DNA from: Hyphomicrobiales bacterium
GTDB taxonomy: Bacteria; Pseudomonadota; Alphaproteobacteria; Rhizobiales; Rhizobiaceae
Length of the DNA stretch: 64,000 nucleotides
Assembly (NCBI GenBank): GCA_900471485.1
Contig: UCEU01000009.1
Span: 62,001-126,000, forward strand
Direction of reading: 5' to 3'
The position numbers and the translations under genes were made by a program. This document shows, one piece after another, positions 53,945-63,490 of the stretch. The notes beneath the pieces are model-generated. The model did not search any database. It saw only the letters and a list, made by a program, of their open reading frames with translations, and was not told the origin of the DNA. Within the stretch, counting starts at the first letter, position 1, and each line of letters opens with the position of its first letter.

Positions 53945-55795
53945 TCAGCGCGGGTTTTCATCACCTTTGGATGCTGCCGCGGCGGCTGCCGCTTCCTTGT
54001 CCTTGCGGCCTTTCAGCCGGTCTCGGATACGGTCGATGATATCGTGCATGTTGATGAAGATCGGCAGCGTCACGGCCGGCTCCACGGCCTCCAGCGACAT
54101 GCCGACGGAACTGATGTGATCGTGGTCGTCGAGGTCGCGGACGATCAGGATGATGGAGCCGAGACGGACGCGGTCGGCATAGTCCGCCTTGCCGCCGAGC
54201 CGCTGTCGCATCAGTTCGCCGATGGTCAGGCCCTTCTCGTTCTCGTTGAGCAGGCCGGGACCGTAGGCGGCGTCGAGATCGGCGGCGGGCCTTGCCGGCG
54301 AAAGCGCGAAGGCGCCGAAGAAATCCGCATCGTCCTCATCGACCGGCGCGCGGCTTGCGAAGAGCTTGTCGAGCAGGCGGGAGTAGGACGGGACGATGAA
54401 GAGATAGACGAGATCGTTTTCCCGCAGGCGGCCGGCATACTGATAGCGCATCGACTTGCCGTCGCGGATGACGAGCGACGGTGTCGCCCAGCGCGGAATG
54501 CGTTCGCCGCGAAGGATCGGGCTGTCCTTGATGACGCGGTAGGAGAGAAGCTCGTGGTTTGCCGCGCCCGGCAGGTCCACCTCCACCTTGTCGACCGCGC
54601 CCATGCGCGGCGGAATGATCAGCCCCAGCTTCTTCGCCACCGGCTTGATGGTCCAGCCCTGCACCAGAAGCGAAACGAGGACGATGATGAAGGCGGTGTT
54701 GAAATAGACCTGGCTGCTTTCCAGCCCGCCGAGGATCGGCATGATGGCGAGCAGGATCGATACCGCGCCGCGCAGACCGACCCAGGCCACGAAGCCGATC
54801 TCTTGCTGCGTGTAGTCATAGGGTAGCAGCGAGAGCCAAACGGCCAGCGGGCGGGCGACGAAGATCAGGAAGAGGGCGAGCAGCACGGCCGGGATGGCGA
54901 TCTGCGGGAACTGCGAGGGCGTTGCGAGCAGGCCAAGCACAAGAAACATGATGATCTGCGCCAGCCAGGTCATGCCGTCCTGGAAGCGCTTGATCGAGGC
55001 ATAGCCCGGCAGCTTGCGATTGCCGGCATAGATGCCCGCGACGTACACGGCCAGGAAGCCGCTGCCGCCGAGCGCGCCCGTGAAGGAGAAGACGAGGAGG
55101 GCGAGCGCCAGCACGAAGATGGGGGTGAGGCCGCGATCGGTTTCCAGCTTGCCGACGATCAGCACGATCATCATGCCGCCGAGCAGGCCGAGGATGACGC
55201 CGAGGCCCATCTGCTGGACGAACATGGCGAGCATGCCGATGTTGATGCCGTGGTAGCGTTCGCCGCTGGCGAGCACCTCGACGAGCGCGATGGTGAGGAA
55301 GATCGCCATCGGGTCGTTGGTGCCGGATTCCACTTCCAGCGTCGAACGCACCTTGTCGCGGATGTTGATGCCGCCGATGCGCAGCAGGAAGAAGACGGCG
55401 GCCGCGTCGGTGGAGGCGACGATGGACCCGAGCAGCGTGCCTTCCAGCCAGCTGAAGTTCAGCAGCCACATGGCCGCGAGACCGAAGAGGGCGGCGGTCA
55501 TCAGGACGCCGACGGAGGCGAGTGTTATCGACGGCACGGCCGCGAGCTTGAACGCCTGGACCGGCGTGCCGAAGCCTGAATCGAAGAGGATGACGGCGAG
55601 CGCGATCGAGCCGAGGATATAGGCCAGATAATTGTTGGTGAATTCAATGCCGAGGCCGTCGGTGCCGGCGATCAGGCCGATGCCGAGAAAGAGCAGGAGG
55701 AGGGGGGCGCCGAAGCGGAAGGCGAGCAGGCTGGAGAAGGCCGCGAGAAGCACAAGCGCCGTCGACACGAGTACGACGATATAGAATGCTTCCAT
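53945..55795 (-). CDS. potassium/proton antiporter, NhaP2-like, with C-terminal regulatory domains
   Basis: A 616-residue protein. The membrane domain (~1-390) has about twelve helices with SIVASTDAAAVFFLL (family Asp pair) and ESGTNDPMAIFL (exchange Asp). A TrkA-C-like domain follows (~405-485, HELLSYRVIKDSPILRGERI..WATPSLVIRDG), and a further C-terminal region (~515-590) resembles the CorC/HlyC-type domain of NhaP2 proteins. It would exchange cytosolic K+ for protons and help volume or pH control. The downstream neighbour pgk starts 70 bases after its stop, so some read-through is possible. Confidence 0.88.
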   Translation of the reverse strand: MEAFYIVVLVSTALVLLAAFSSLLAFRFGAPLLLLFLGIGLIAGTDGLGIEFTNNYLAYILGSIALAVILFDSGFGTPVQAFKLAAVPSITLASVGVLMTAALFGLAAMWLLNFSWLEGTLLGSIVASTDAAAVFFLLRIGGINIRDKVRSTLEVESGTNDPMAIFLTIALVEVLASGERYHGINIGMLAMFVQQMGLGVILGLLGGMMIVLIVGKLETDRGLTPIFVLALALLVFSFTGALGGSGFLAVYVAGIYAGNRKLPGYASIKRFQDGMTWLAQIIMFLVLGLLATPSQFPQIAIPAVLLALFLIFVARPLAVWLSLLPYDYTQQEIGFVAWVGLRGAVSILLAIMPILGGLESSQVYFNTAFIIVLVSLLVQGWTIKPVAKKLGLIIPPRMGAVDKVEVDLPGAANHELLSYRVIKDSPILRGERIPRWATPSLVIRDGKSMRYQYAGRLRENDLVYLFIVPSYSRLLDKLFASRAPVDEDDADFFGAFALSPARPAADLDAAYGPGLLNENEKGLTIGELMRQRLGGKADYADRVRLGSIILIVRDLDDHDHISSVGMSLEAVEPAVTLPIFINMHDIIDRIRDRLKGRKDKEAAAAAAASKGDENPR

Positions 55796-56119
55796 GGCGA
55801 TCCCCTATGCATCAATCAAAGCCGCAGCACCGCCTCCCGCCGATTGCAGCCATACTAAAACAGCCCCGTCTTCTTGCGTACCGAAATCCGACATTGCCAC
55901 CCAGAGGCAAGGTCATAGCGACGAGCAGACCCGAAGGACTAGCCCTGCTTGTGCGGCGTCATGCTGCTGAGTGGTCTGCCTAAAGGCAAATCGGATGAAC
56001 GGTTCGAAACTGAGCGTGTTCAAACAGTAAAGTCAAATCGGGCGAGAGCAGGGCAAAAAGCAATGCCCTGTCTTTTTCTTGCACATTCCTCGTGGAGGAA
56101 TGAACGATACTGGAGCGCG
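55796..56119 (+). other. 324-base space with plus-strand terminator, possible small RNA
   Basis: No protein gene seen. CAGGGCA (56049-56055), an 8-base loop and TGCCCTG (56064-56070) are followed by TCTTTTTC, an intrinsic terminator on the plus strand. No plus-strand gene precedes it for several kb, so an unannotated transcript, perhaps a small RNA starting near 55960-55990, would explain it. A second hairpin, CATTCCTC-GTG-GAGGAATG (56084-56102), lies next to the stop of the minus-strand gene. Confidence 0.4.
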
Positions 56120-56437
56120 TCAGGCTTCCGTCTCGTCCTCGTCTTCGTCGTCCATGTCGGAGATCGGAATGAGGAAGACGACGAACTCGTCATCGACGGT
56201 GCGCGAGGGGTCGTCATCGAATTCGTAGGCGTGCTCGACTTCGCTCGCCTCTTCCGCGGTCGCCTTGCGCAGCGTGATCGGCGCGACGCCATCCCATACC
56301 GGCTTGCCCTGCGATTCCAGAATGGTCAGATCCTCGCGAAAGTCTTCGGCTTCGAGGAAATGCTTCGCGTCTTCGTCGTTCTCGGAACGAAAACAGGCAA
56401 TCGCATTGCCGCCGATCTCGATCGTAAAATAGTCCAT
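56120..56437 (-). CDS. conserved-looking acidic protein of unknown function
   Basis: A 105-residue protein starting MDYFTIEIGGNAIACFRSEN. The C-terminus is strongly acidic (SDMDDEDEDETEA). A short strand-rich first half and a central helix are predicted. AAGAGA lies before the ATG at 56437; a longer reading adds unrelated residues. It lies between gap and the antiporter on the same strand. No family recognised. Confidence 0.65.
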   Translation of the reverse strand: MDYFTIEIGGNAIACFRSENDEDAKHFLEAEDFREDLTILESQGKPVWDGVAPITLRKATAEEASEVEHAYEFDDDPSRTVDDEFVVFLIPISDMDDEDEDETEA

Positions 56438-56536
56438 GGCATTCTCTTTCGCTTGAGCGGTGATCCGTGTTCGACAGTACGGCGATCGGCAGTTCGACAC
56501 CAGCCAAATCGCCTGCCCGGTGGTCGCCTTGTCTAC

Positions 56537-56567
56537 AAAAGAAAAACGGCCCGGTTGCCCGAGCCGC
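56537..56567 (-). terminator. terminator of gap
   Basis: CGGCCCGG (56547-56554) pairs with CCGAGCCG (56559-56566), one wobble. On the minus strand it is followed by TTTTTCTTTT. It lies 26 bases past the gap stop. Confidence 0.85.
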
Positions 56568-56591
56568 TTTCCGAAATCGATATCGCCGACC

Positions 56592-57602
56592 TTAGATGGT
56601 CTTGGCGAAGGCGACCGCCGTGTCGGACATGCGGCTGGAGAAGCCCCATTCGTTGTCGTACCAGGTGAGGATACGAACGAAGTTGCCTTCCATGACCTTG
56701 GTCTGGTCGGTCGCGAAGATCGACGAGTGGCTGTCGTGGTTGAAGTCGCGCGAAACCAGCGGCTCGTCGGTGAAGCCGAGGATGCCCTTCAGCTTGCCGT
56801 TGGCGGCAGACTTGATGGCTTCGTTGATCTCGGCAACCGAAGTGGCCTTCTTGGCGACGAACTTGAAGTCGACGACCGAGACGTTCGGGGTCGGGACGCG
56901 GATCGACGTGCCGTCGAGCTTGCCCTTCAGGTGCGGCAGAACCAGGCCAACAGCCTTGGCAGCGCCCGTCGAAGTCGGGATCATGGACAGGGCTGCGGCG
57001 CGGGCGCGGTACAGGTCCTTGTGCATGGTGTCGAGCGTCGGCTGGTCACCCGTGTAGGAGTGGATCGTGGTCATGAAGCCATGATCGATGCCGACGGCGT
57101 CGTCGAGAACCTTGACGACCGGCACGAGGCAGTTCGTCGTGCAGGACGCGTTCGAGATGACCAGGTGTTCCTTGGTCAGCTGGTCGTGGTTGACGCCGAA
57201 GACGACGGTCAGGTCGGCACCGTCGGCAGGTGCCGAAACGATGACGCGCTTGGCGCCGGCCGTCAGGTGGGCGGCAGCCTTGTCGCGCGAGGTGAAGATG
57301 CCGGTGCATTCCATGGCGATGTCGATGCCGAGTTCGGCGTGCGGCAGCTGTGCCGGGTCGCGAACGGCGGTGACCTTGATCGGCTTGCCGCCGCCAACGG
57401 TGATCGTGTCGCCTTCGACCTTTACTTCGGCCGGGAACTTGCCGTGGATCGAGTCGTAACGCAGCAGGTGCGCGTTGGTCTCGACCGGGCCGAGGTCGTT
57501 GATGGCAACGACTTCGATGTCCGTGCGACCGGATTCAACGATGGCGCGGAGAACATTGCGGCCGATACGACCGAAGCCGTTAATGGCAACCTTTACAGTC
57601 AT
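56592..57602 (-). CDS. gap: glyceraldehyde-3-phosphate dehydrogenase
   Basis: A 336-residue NAD-type enzyme. [16 protein letters not shown] is the Rossmann motif, VVAINDL carries the NAD-preferring Asp, the catalytic Cys154 is in [10 protein letters not shown] and His181 in IHSYTGDQ, and [12 protein letters not shown] is the C-terminal signature. It oxidises glyceraldehyde 3-phosphate to 1,3-bisphosphoglycerate. The ATG at 57602 follows an upstream CGGGAGAGA site. It is 72 bases downstream of tkt. Confidence 0.98.
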   Translation of the reverse strand: MTVKVAINGFGRIGRNVLRAIVESGRTDIEVVAINDLGPVETNAHLLRYDSIHGKFPAEVKVEGDTITVGGGKPIKVTAVRDPAQLPHAELGIDIAMECTGIFTSRDKAAAHLTAGAKRVIVSAPADGADLTVVFGVNHDQLTKEHLVISNASCTTNCLVPVVKVLDDAVGIDHGFMTTIHSYTGDQPTLDTMHKDLYRARAAALSMIPTSTGAAKAVGLVLPHLKGKLDGTSIRVPTPNVSVVDFKFVAKKATSVAEINEAIKSAANGKLKGILGFTDEPLVSRDFNHDSHSSIFATDQTKVMEGNFVRILTWYDNEWGFSSRMSDTAVAFAKTI

Positions 57603-57643
57603 GTGTGTCTCTCCCGAGAGTAGGGCTTGGTTTATATGCAAAG

Positions 57644-57665
57644 AGGAGCGCCCTGAGGCGCTCCT
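57644..57665. terminator. hairpin between tkt and gap
   Basis: AGGAGCGCC (57644-57652), CTGA loop, GGCGCTCCT (57657-57665), a 9-bp perfect stem. On the minus strand only CTCTTT follows, so it is either a weak terminator or an intercistronic stabiliser allowing partial read-through from tkt into gap. Confidence 0.6.
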
Positions 57666-57674
57666 TGTATCAGA

Positions 57675-59648
57675 TCAAAGCTTGGCTTCAACTGCGGCGA
57701 CGACGGCTTCCGTCGTAATGCCGAACTTCTTGAAGACATCCTTGGCAGGACCCGAAGCGCCGAAGCCCTTCATGCCGATGAAGGTGCCTTCCGGTCCGAT
57801 GAACGCATCCCAGCCTTCGCGAACGGCGGCTTCGACGGCGATCTTGATCGGCGACTTGCCGAGGATCTCGGCGCGGTAGGCATCCGGCTGCTCGAAGAAC
57901 AGTTCGGTCGAGGGGACCGAGACGACGCGGACGGTAACGCCCTTTTCTTCAAGCGTCTTGCGGGCGGCAACGGCCAGCTCGACTTCGGAGCCCGAAGCGA
58001 AGATCGTCACCTTGGCATCGGCATTGCCTGCCAGCGTGTAGGCGCCGAGTTCGCAAAGGTTCTTCTCGCTGTACTCGGTACGAACCGTGGTGAGGTTCTG
58101 GCGGGTGAGCGCCAGGCCGGACGGACGGTCCTTGGTGTTCAGCGCGATCTGCCAGCACTCGGCGGTTTCGACGGCGTCGGCCGGGCGGAACATCATGAGG
58201 TTCGGGATGGCGCGCAGCGAGGCCATCTGCTCGACTGGCTGGTGGGTTGGGCCGTCTTCGCCGACGCCGATCGAATCGTGCGTCAGGACGTGGACGACGC
58301 GGATGCCCATCAGCGAAGCGAGGCGGATCGGAGGACGGCAATAATCCGAGAAGATCATGAAGCCGCCGCCGTAGGGGATGAGACCGCCGTGCAGCGCGAT
58401 ACCGTTCATGGCAGACGCCATTCCGTGCTCGCGGATGCCCCAGTGCATGTAACGGCCGGCGAAGTCCGTCGGCGTGATCGAATGCATCTGGCTGGTCTTG
58501 GTGTTGTTCGACGGCGTCAGGTCGGCGGAGCCGCCGATCGTCTCGGGCAGGAAGCCGTTGATGACTTCAAGCGCGTCTTCGGAGGCCTTGCGGGTCGCAA
58601 CGGTCGGCTTGGTCTCGGCGAGCTTCTTCTTGTAGTCGCTGATGGCGGCGTCGAAGCCCTGGGGCAGGTCGCCCGCGAAGCGGCGGGTAAACTCGGCCTT
58701 GGTCGCTGCCTTTTCGAGGCGGCCTTCCCATGCCTTGACGGCTTCAGCCGAACGCGTGCCGGCGGCGCGCCAATCGGAGAGAACGTCGTTCGGGACGACG
58801 AAGGGTGCGTATTCCCAGTTCAGCGCCTTGCGGGTCGCTGCGATTTCCTCGGCGCCGAGCGGCGAACCGTGAACCTTGTGGCTGCCCTGCTTGTTCGGAG
58901 CGCCGAAGCCGATGACGGTCTTGCAAGCGATGAAGGTCGGCTTGTCGGACTTGTGAGCTTCTTCGATGGCTGCTGCAATCGCGGCCTGGTCGTGGCCGTC
59001 GACTTCGATCGTGTGCCAGTGAACAGCCTTGAAGCGCATGATCTGGTCGGTCGAGTCCGACAGGGAGACAGCGCCGTCGATGGTGATCGAGTTGTTGTCC
59101 CAGAAGAGGATGAGCTTGTTGAGCTTCAGGTGGCCGGCGAGCGCGATGGCTTCATGGCTGATGCCTTCCATCAGGCAGCCGTCGCCGTTGATCACGTAGG
59201 TGTAGTGATCCTGCAGGTCGGCGCCGAATTCCTCGCGCAGCTTGCGTTCGGCGATCGCCATGCCGACGGCGTTGGCAATGCCCTGGCCGAGCGGGCCGGT
59301 GGTGGTTTCGATGCCCGTGGCGTGACCGTATTCCGGGTGGCCGGCGGTCTTGGAGCCGAGCTGGCGGAACTGCTGGAGGTCATCAACCGACATGTCCGGG
59401 TAGCCGGTTAGATAGAGCAGCGAGTAGAGCAGCATGGAGCCGTGGCCGGCGGAGAGCACGAAGCGGTCGCGGTCTGGCCAATGCGGCTTCGTGGGGTCGA
59501 ACTTCAGATACTTGGAGAACAGGACGGTGGCGACATCGGCCATACCCATCGGCATGCCCGGATGGCCGGAATTCGCCTTCTCGACTGCATCCATTGAGAG
59601 GAAACGGATCGCGTTTGCCATCCGGTCGTGTTGTTCAGGAGAAATCAT
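57675..59648 (-). CDS. tkt: transketolase
   Basis: A 657-residue thiamine-diphosphate enzyme of the pentose-phosphate pathway. [16 protein letters not shown] is the N-terminal signature; the thiamine-diphosphate motif is [24 protein letters not shown]; and the transketolase signature is [19 protein letters not shown]. It moves two-carbon units between sugar phosphates. It starts with ATG at 59648. A longer reading adds 69 unrelated residues. It heads the tkt-gap unit. Confidence 0.97.
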   Translation of the reverse strand: MISPEQHDRMANAIRFLSMDAVEKANSGHPGMPMGMADVATVLFSKYLKFDPTKPHWPDRDRFVLSAGHGSMLLYSLLYLTGYPDMSVDDLQQFRQLGSKTAGHPEYGHATGIETTTGPLGQGIANAVGMAIAERKLREEFGADLQDHYTYVINGDGCLMEGISHEAIALAGHLKLNKLILFWDNNSITIDGAVSLSDSTDQIMRFKAVHWHTIEVDGHDQAAIAAAIEEAHKSDKPTFIACKTVIGFGAPNKQGSHKVHGSPLGAEEIAATRKALNWEYAPFVVPNDVLSDWRAAGTRSAEAVKAWEGRLEKAATKAEFTRRFAGDLPQGFDAAISDYKKKLAETKPTVATRKASEDALEVINGFLPETIGGSADLTPSNNTKTSQMHSITPTDFAGRYMHWGIREHGMASAMNGIALHGGLIPYGGGFMIFSDYCRPPIRLASLMGIRVVHVLTHDSIGVGEDGPTHQPVEQMASLRAIPNLMMFRPADAVETAECWQIALNTKDRPSGLALTRQNLTTVRTEYSEKNLCELGAYTLAGNADAKVTIFASGSEVELAVAARKTLEEKGVTVRVVSVPSTELFFEQPDAYRAEILGKSPIKIAVEAAVREGWDAFIGPEGTFIGMKGFGASGPAKDVFKKFGITTEAVVAAVEAKL

Positions 59649-59986
59649 CGCTATTCCGCTTGTTCCGGGGTGTCGGGGGATGGCCTCAAGCCTGCGGAGA
59701 CCATCAATGAGAGCGGGTGCACAAATAGCAGTTGGAGCAGGCAAGTCAATAAATCCGAGCCCCAATAGAGGGCCCCGAATGACGATTTTTGACATTTGAC
59801 CATCGATTTTAACAAAAGTTGACAACAGTGTGACGGCCCGATCGATTTCGGTCATCCACAGATTAGCGCACCTGCCGCCCTGTGGCCTTTATTGACGGGC
59901 AGTTGGCGAGCTGCATATCCTTTTGAAAACATCGCTTCGGCCCTCATTGCCGATTCGCGGGTCTTGCGCGGGGAACCGGAAGAGAC
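59649..59986. other. 338-base divergent space between tkt and DUF4164 gene
   Basis: No gene. Contains the tkt promoter candidate and, at 59789-59855, TTGACA/TTGACAAC sequences that may be -35 elements for the plus-strand DUF4164-zapA unit. Nothing else stands out. Confidence 0.6.
59722..59749 (-). promoter_or_regulatory. putative sigma-70-type promoter of tkt
   Basis: On the minus strand TTGACT (59744-59749) and TATTTG (59722-59727) are separated by 16 bases, giving a start near 59715 and a ~65-base leader. This resembles rhizobial housekeeping promoters (CTTGAC, CTATAT). Confidence 0.4.
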
Positions 59987-60262
59987 ATGACATCCACAGG
60001 CAACAGCATCGACGTAGCGCTCGCGGAACTCAGGAAGGCCGTTTCGGCCCTTGATAATGCCGTGGACGCACGGCTCGAACGGCAGCGCGAGAGCGGCGAG
60101 ATCGAAGGCGAGGTGCGCCGCGTGCACGCCGATCGCTCAAAGCTGGCCCAGGAGCTGGACCAGGCCGAGTTCCGTGCGAACCGGCTGGAAGAGGTCAATC
60201 GCGAAGTGTCGCGGCGGCTGGTGACGGCGATGGAAACGATCCGCGCGGTCCTCGACCGATAA
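59987..60262 (+). CDS. DUF4164 coiled-coil protein
   Basis: A 91-residue all-helical protein with heptad-like spacing (VALAELRKAVSALDNAVDA, RSKLAQELDQAEFRANRLEE). DUF4164 occurs just upstream of zapA in many alphaproteobacteria. It is 15 bases upstream of zapA, with a GAAGAG site of its own, so it is co-transcribed and may take part in Z-ring assembly. Function is otherwise unknown. Confidence 0.88.
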   Translation: MTSTGNSIDVALAELRKAVSALDNAVDARLERQRESGEIEGEVRRVHADRSKLAQELDQAEFRANRLEEVNREVSRRLVTAMETIRAVLDR

Positions 60263-60277
60263 TGAAGGGCATATGAG

Positions 60278-60655
60278 ATGGCGCAGGTAACGGTAACGAT
60301 CGACGGCAAGGCCTACCGCATGGCCTGCGAGGAGGGGCAGGAAGATCACCTGACCGATCTCGCGACCCGCTTCGACCGCTACGTCGGCCACCTCAAGGGA
60401 CAGTTCGGCGAGATCGGCGATCTCAGGATCACCGTCATGGCCGGCATCATGATCATGGACGAGATCTCGGAGCTGACGCGCCGCGTCGCCGGGCTCGAAA
60501 CCGAACTGGAAGCGCTGCGCGGCTCTCGCGAGACGGCAATGGCGGCGACAGCTCGGACCGAGGAAAGCCTCGCGGTGGCGCTGGGCGAGGTGACCATGCG
60601 CATCCAGGGGCTTGCCGACAAGCTGAGCGGCCGGGCGCCGGCCGAGCTCAATTAA
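60278..60655 (+). CDS. zapA: cell division protein ZapA
   Basis: A 125-residue protein. The N-terminal ZapA head reads VTVTIDGKAYRMACEEGQE and LTDLATRFDRYVGHL, and is followed by a coiled coil (ITVMAGIMIMDEISELTRRV..LETELEAL). ZapA bundles FtsZ filaments at the midcell ring. A tail of ~25 residues after the coiled coil is longer than in E. coli. It is the second gene of the DUF4164-zapA unit, and 6S RNA follows. Confidence 0.93.
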   Translation: MAQVTVTIDGKAYRMACEEGQEDHLTDLATRFDRYVGHLKGQFGEIGDLRITVMAGIMIMDEISELTRRVAGLETELEALRGSRETAMAATARTEESLAVALGEVTMRIQGLADKLSGRAPAELN

Positions 60656-60715
60656 ATCGCCGGGGCCCTATGCGGGCCTCTGGCGCGGCCCGGAAATCAG
60701 TCTTATATAACAGCT

Positions 60716-60871
60716 GCGATCTGCGCCTCTCGACAGGAACCACAATCCCTGGGGCCATACTCGATCCAAAGGGAGCTGTCCCTGGCCAGGCCCGTGGGCT
60801 TGGACATATGGCGCCCACCTACGTTTGTAGGCACCCAGGATCGTAAACCTCCATCGGTTGCCGCGGATCGC
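60716..60871 (+). ncRNA. ssrS: 6S RNA
   Basis: The ends form a closing stem: GCGATCTGCG (60716-60725) pairs with CGCGGATCGC (60862-60871), ten pairs with one wobble. The region between folds into GC-rich imperfect stems with an internal open section, as expected for 6S RNA, which mimics an open promoter and binds sigma-70 RNA polymerase. A TATATAA box at 60704-60710 places the start at 60716, and a pyrimidine-rich stretch follows the 3' end. Position just after zapA is the known alphaproteobacterial arrangement. No folA-cyclo-ligase gene follows here. Confidence 0.8.
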
Positions 60872-61363
60872 ACTTTCTCTTTCTCTTTCTCTTGATCGTT
60901 TAATTTTCGCCTGCTGCGGTGCTGCTCGATGCGTCGCCGCGCAGCCGAGCCGCGTGTTCGATTCTCGTGGTGGCCGGGCGCCGATTCCTGCAAATGACCT
61001 ATGCGCTGAGCGCAATTTGGTCGATTTTGGCATTTCACAGGGAATTCGCGGATGCGGAAGTAAGGAAAGGCCTGCGTTCCCTAATTAAAACGGTTGAACG
61101 GACGTTAATTGCCGGCCGTGGTCGTTAAACGTCAAAACCGTGCCAAGCCGTTGCTTCCCTGAGGTTTTGTCTGAAACGTTTACGGTCATTTATGAGGCAG
61201 AACCATTGGGCAGATTTTAGTCTAGCTATGCGTTTTGTGCATTGGTGATTTGATGCTTTAGCGCTGTTCGGTCCCGGCCTTCCTGCGTATATTCGCATCA
61301 ACAGGAAGACACCGGCGGCAAAGACGCTGCCGAGCACTGACAAGCCCTAGAAAGGGGATCATC
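60872..61363. other. 492-base space between 6S RNA and DUF1127 gene
   Basis: Starts with a CTTTCT repeat tract (60872-60894) that may be the 6S RNA 3' trailer. An open frame at 60994-61128 (44 codons from ATG) has no ribosome site and mixed third-base use and was not called. A GTTCGATTC-like stretch near 60956 does not have the surrounding arms of a tRNA. The last ~100 bases should hold the DUF1127 promoter; AAAGGGG precedes its ATG. Confidence 0.6.
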
Positions 61364-61510
61364 ATGAACGTAGCACGCTCCTTCAATAACTGGCGCAAGT
61401 ACCGTCAGACCGTTTCCGAACTCGGCCGCATGTCGAACCGCGACCTGCACGACCTCGGCATCGACCGCGCCGACATTCAGCGCGTCGCTCGCGAAGCCAT
61501 CGCTCGCTAA
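61364..61510 (+). CDS. DUF1127 small protein
   Basis: A 48-residue protein, MNVARSFNNWRKYRQTVSEL, ending with LGIDRADIQRVAREAIAR; LSNRDLHDLGI-like MSNRDLHDLGI is the DUF1127 core. Related short proteins in Agrobacterium and Rhodobacter act in phosphate, carbon and RNA-turnover control. AAGGGG lies 8 bases upstream. Arg-rich, so RNA or partner binding is plausible. A strong terminator follows. Confidence 0.93.
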   Translation: MNVARSFNNWRKYRQTVSELGRMSNRDLHDLGIDRADIQRVAREAIAR

Positions 61511-61550
61511 GACTTTTCGATCCGCCTGCCTTCTGGCTGGCCGGTATCCC

Positions 61551-61586
61551 AAAACGCCCGCTCCTTGCAGCGGGCGTTTTCGCGTT
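61551..61586 (+). terminator. Rho-independent terminator after DUF1127 gene
   Basis: A 12-bp perfect stem, AAAACGCCCGCT (61551-61562) with AGCGGGCGTTTT (61569-61580), loop CCTTGC, ends in a T run. It lies 41 bases after the stop. Confidence 0.92.
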
Positions 61587-61656
61587 TTGAACTCAGCGTT
61601 ATCGTAGGCTCCAGTTTTGCTTGCCCGGCTGGCCTTCCAGCGGCTATGGCGGATGC

Positions 61657-62244
61657 ATGTTTTCGCTGGAACGCACCGAGATCTCGGAGCAGATCGTCAA
61701 GAAGAGCCGGTTTCGCGCGGTGGCGGCGCCGATCGCGAGCGAGCAGGATGTGAGGGACTTCCTCGCGGCGCATTCCGATGCCGGCGCCAACCACAATTGC
61801 TGGGCGTGGCGCATGGGCCAGAATTATCGCTTCAGCGACGACGGCGAGCCGAGCGGTACGGCGGGCAAGCCGATCCTGCAGGCGATCGACGGACAATCTC
61901 TCGACAATGTGATCGTGGTGGTGACGCGCTGGTTCGGCGGCGTGCTGCTCGGCACCGGCGGGCTGATCCGAGCCTATGGCGGAACGGCCGCGATCTGCCT
62001 CAGGGCAGCCAGCACCGTTGAACTGGTCGCCATGGTCGATGCGGTCATTCGTGTCGGTTTTTCCGATCTTGCTCTTGTGAAAGCCAGACTTACCGCCGCG
62101 CCGGGCGTCCGCGTCACGAACGAGGCCTTTCTTGACGACGGCGCGCAATTGACGTTGGCTATACCGCAGGCGATATCGCTCGAGATCGCGCGCAGCATCG
62201 CCGACGCAACGAGCGGGCGCGTCGTTATGACTTTCCAGCCATGA
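61657..62244 (+). CDS. YigZ/IMPACT-family protein
   Basis: A 195-residue protein. The N-terminal UPF0029 domain (residues ~1-115) has KKSRFRAVAAPI, HNCWAWRMG, RFSDDGEPSGTAGKPIL and VVVTRWFGGVLLGTGGLIRAYGG; a shorter ferredoxin-like C-terminal domain follows. E. coli YigZ belongs to the family and the eukaryotic IMPACT protein modulates Gcn2, but the bacterial role is unclear. The ATG at 61657 is chosen; a longer frame adds unrelated residues. Confidence 0.9.
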   Translation: MFSLERTEISEQIVKKSRFRAVAAPIASEQDVRDFLAAHSDAGANHNCWAWRMGQNYRFSDDGEPSGTAGKPILQAIDGQSLDNVIVVVTRWFGGVLLGTGGLIRAYGGTAAICLRAASTVELVAMVDAVIRVGFSDLALVKARLTAAPGVRVTNEAFLDDGAQLTLAIPQAISLEIARSIADATSGRVVMTFQP

Positions 62245-62363
62245 CGTCATGGCGTATCAGCTATGCCGTCAGAGCCGTCATATGACAGAGACTTCGCTTG
62301 CCTGACGCGATTTGAGTGATAGTTTCGCCGCATTATATCGATTTAATTACCAGGAGACTTGAG

Positions 62364-63383
62364 ATGCAACTTGGCATGGTTGGTTTGGGCCGGATGGGAA
62401 GCTTCATGGTCCAGCGCTTGATGCGCGATGGCCATGAGTGCGTCGTGTACGATGCGAAAACCGAAAGCGTGAACGATCTGGTCGGCAAGGGTGCCGTCGG
62501 CAGTTCGTCGCTGGAAGAGTTCGTCTCGAAGCTTTCGCGTCCGCGCGCCGTATGGCTGATGCTGCCTGCCGCCATCACCGACAAGGTGATCGCGCAGATC
62601 GCGCCGCTGCTCGACAGCGACGACATCATCATCGACGGCGGCAACTCCTATTACCATGACGACATTCGTCGCGGCGGCGAGCTGATCGCCAAGGGCCTGC
62701 ACTATGTCGACGTCGGCACCAGCGGCGGCGTGTTCGGTCTCGAGCGCGGCTATTGCCTTATGATCGGCGGCGAAAAGGCTGTCGTCGAATCGCTCTCGCC
62801 GATCTTCAAGTCGCTGGCGCCTGGTGTCGGCAACGTCGTACCTTCGGCGCATCGCCCCGATCAGGCTGGCAGCACGGCCGAGCAGGGCTATCTGCATTGC
62901 GGCCCGCACGGCGCCGGACACTTCGTCAAGATGGTGCACAACGGCATCGAGTACGGCCTGATGGCGGCTTACGCCGAAGGCTTCAACATCCTGAAGCGCG
63001 CCAATATCGGTGCCGATACGCATGAAGTCGACGCCGAGACGGCGCCGATCGCGCATCCTGAGCATTACCAGTATGACTTCAACCTGCAGGACGTCGCCGA
63101 AGTGTGGCGTCGCGGCAGTGTCATCACCTCCTGGCTGCTCGACCTGACCTCGGATGCGCTGCATGCCGATCCGGCGCTCGGCGCCTATGCAGGCCGCGTT
63201 TCGGATTCCGGCGAAGGCCGCTGGACGATCATGGCCGCCATCGACGAAAGCGTTCCGACGCCGGTGCTCAGTGCTGCGCTCTACAGCCGCTTCTCCTCGC
63301 GCGACAACGACGAGTTCGCCAACAAGGTACTGTCGGCCATGCGCGCCGGCTTCGGCGGCCACGTCGAAAAGCCCAAGGCGTAA
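62364..63383 (+). CDS. gnd: 6-phosphogluconate dehydrogenase, short (decarboxylating) form
   Basis: A 339-residue enzyme. LGMVGLGRMGSFMVQRL is the NAD(P)-binding motif, IIDGGNSYYHDD and YVDVGTSGGVFGLERGY follow, and HCGPHGAGHFVKMVHNGIEYG is the catalytic Lys region. It is about 130 residues shorter than the E. coli enzyme, the single-subunit-domain form often NAD-preferring in alphaproteobacteria and Gram-positives. It decarboxylates 6-phosphogluconate to ribulose 5-phosphate and feeds the transketolase encoded nearby. CAGGAG lies upstream. A terminator follows. Confidence 0.93.
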   Translation: MQLGMVGLGRMGSFMVQRLMRDGHECVVYDAKTESVNDLVGKGAVGSSSLEEFVSKLSRPRAVWLMLPAAITDKVIAQIAPLLDSDDIIIDGGNSYYHDDIRRGGELIAKGLHYVDVGTSGGVFGLERGYCLMIGGEKAVVESLSPIFKSLAPGVGNVVPSAHRPDQAGSTAEQGYLHCGPHGAGHFVKMVHNGIEYGLMAAYAEGFNILKRANIGADTHEVDAETAPIAHPEHYQYDFNLQDVAEVWRRGSVITSWLLDLTSDALHADPALGAYAGRVSDSGEGRWTIMAAIDESVPTPVLSAALYSRFSSRDNDEFANKVLSAMRAGFGGHVEKPKA

Positions 63384-63406
63384 ACCATTCAGCAATAATG
63401 GTTATC

Positions 63407-63443
63407 GGAGCCCGCGCAGCATCACGCCGCGCGGGCTTTTCTT
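63407..63443 (+). terminator. Rho-independent terminator of gnd
   Basis: AGCCCGCGC (63409-63417) pairs with GCGCGGGCT (63429-63437) and is followed by TTTCTTT. It lies 26 bases after the gnd stop. Confidence 0.88.
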
Positions 63444-63490
63444 TCGCGCGCTTCAATATAAGCTACGCTATATATATTGGAGGGGCTGGC

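Noticed and set aside
57675..59855. Extended N-terminus of transketolase (726 codons)
   Set aside because: The extra 69 residues have no similarity to transketolase and include the promoter region; ATG at 59648 gives family length.
60950..61000. GTTCGATTC stretch resembling a tRNA T-loop
   Set aside because: The flanking bases do not pair as a T-stem, and no matching acceptor, D or anticodon arms are found within 80 bases upstream.
60919..61128. Open frames of 60-70 codons after 6S RNA
   Set aside because: No ribosome-binding site, mixed third-position base use and no recognisable family. The largest plausible internal start gives only 44 residues.
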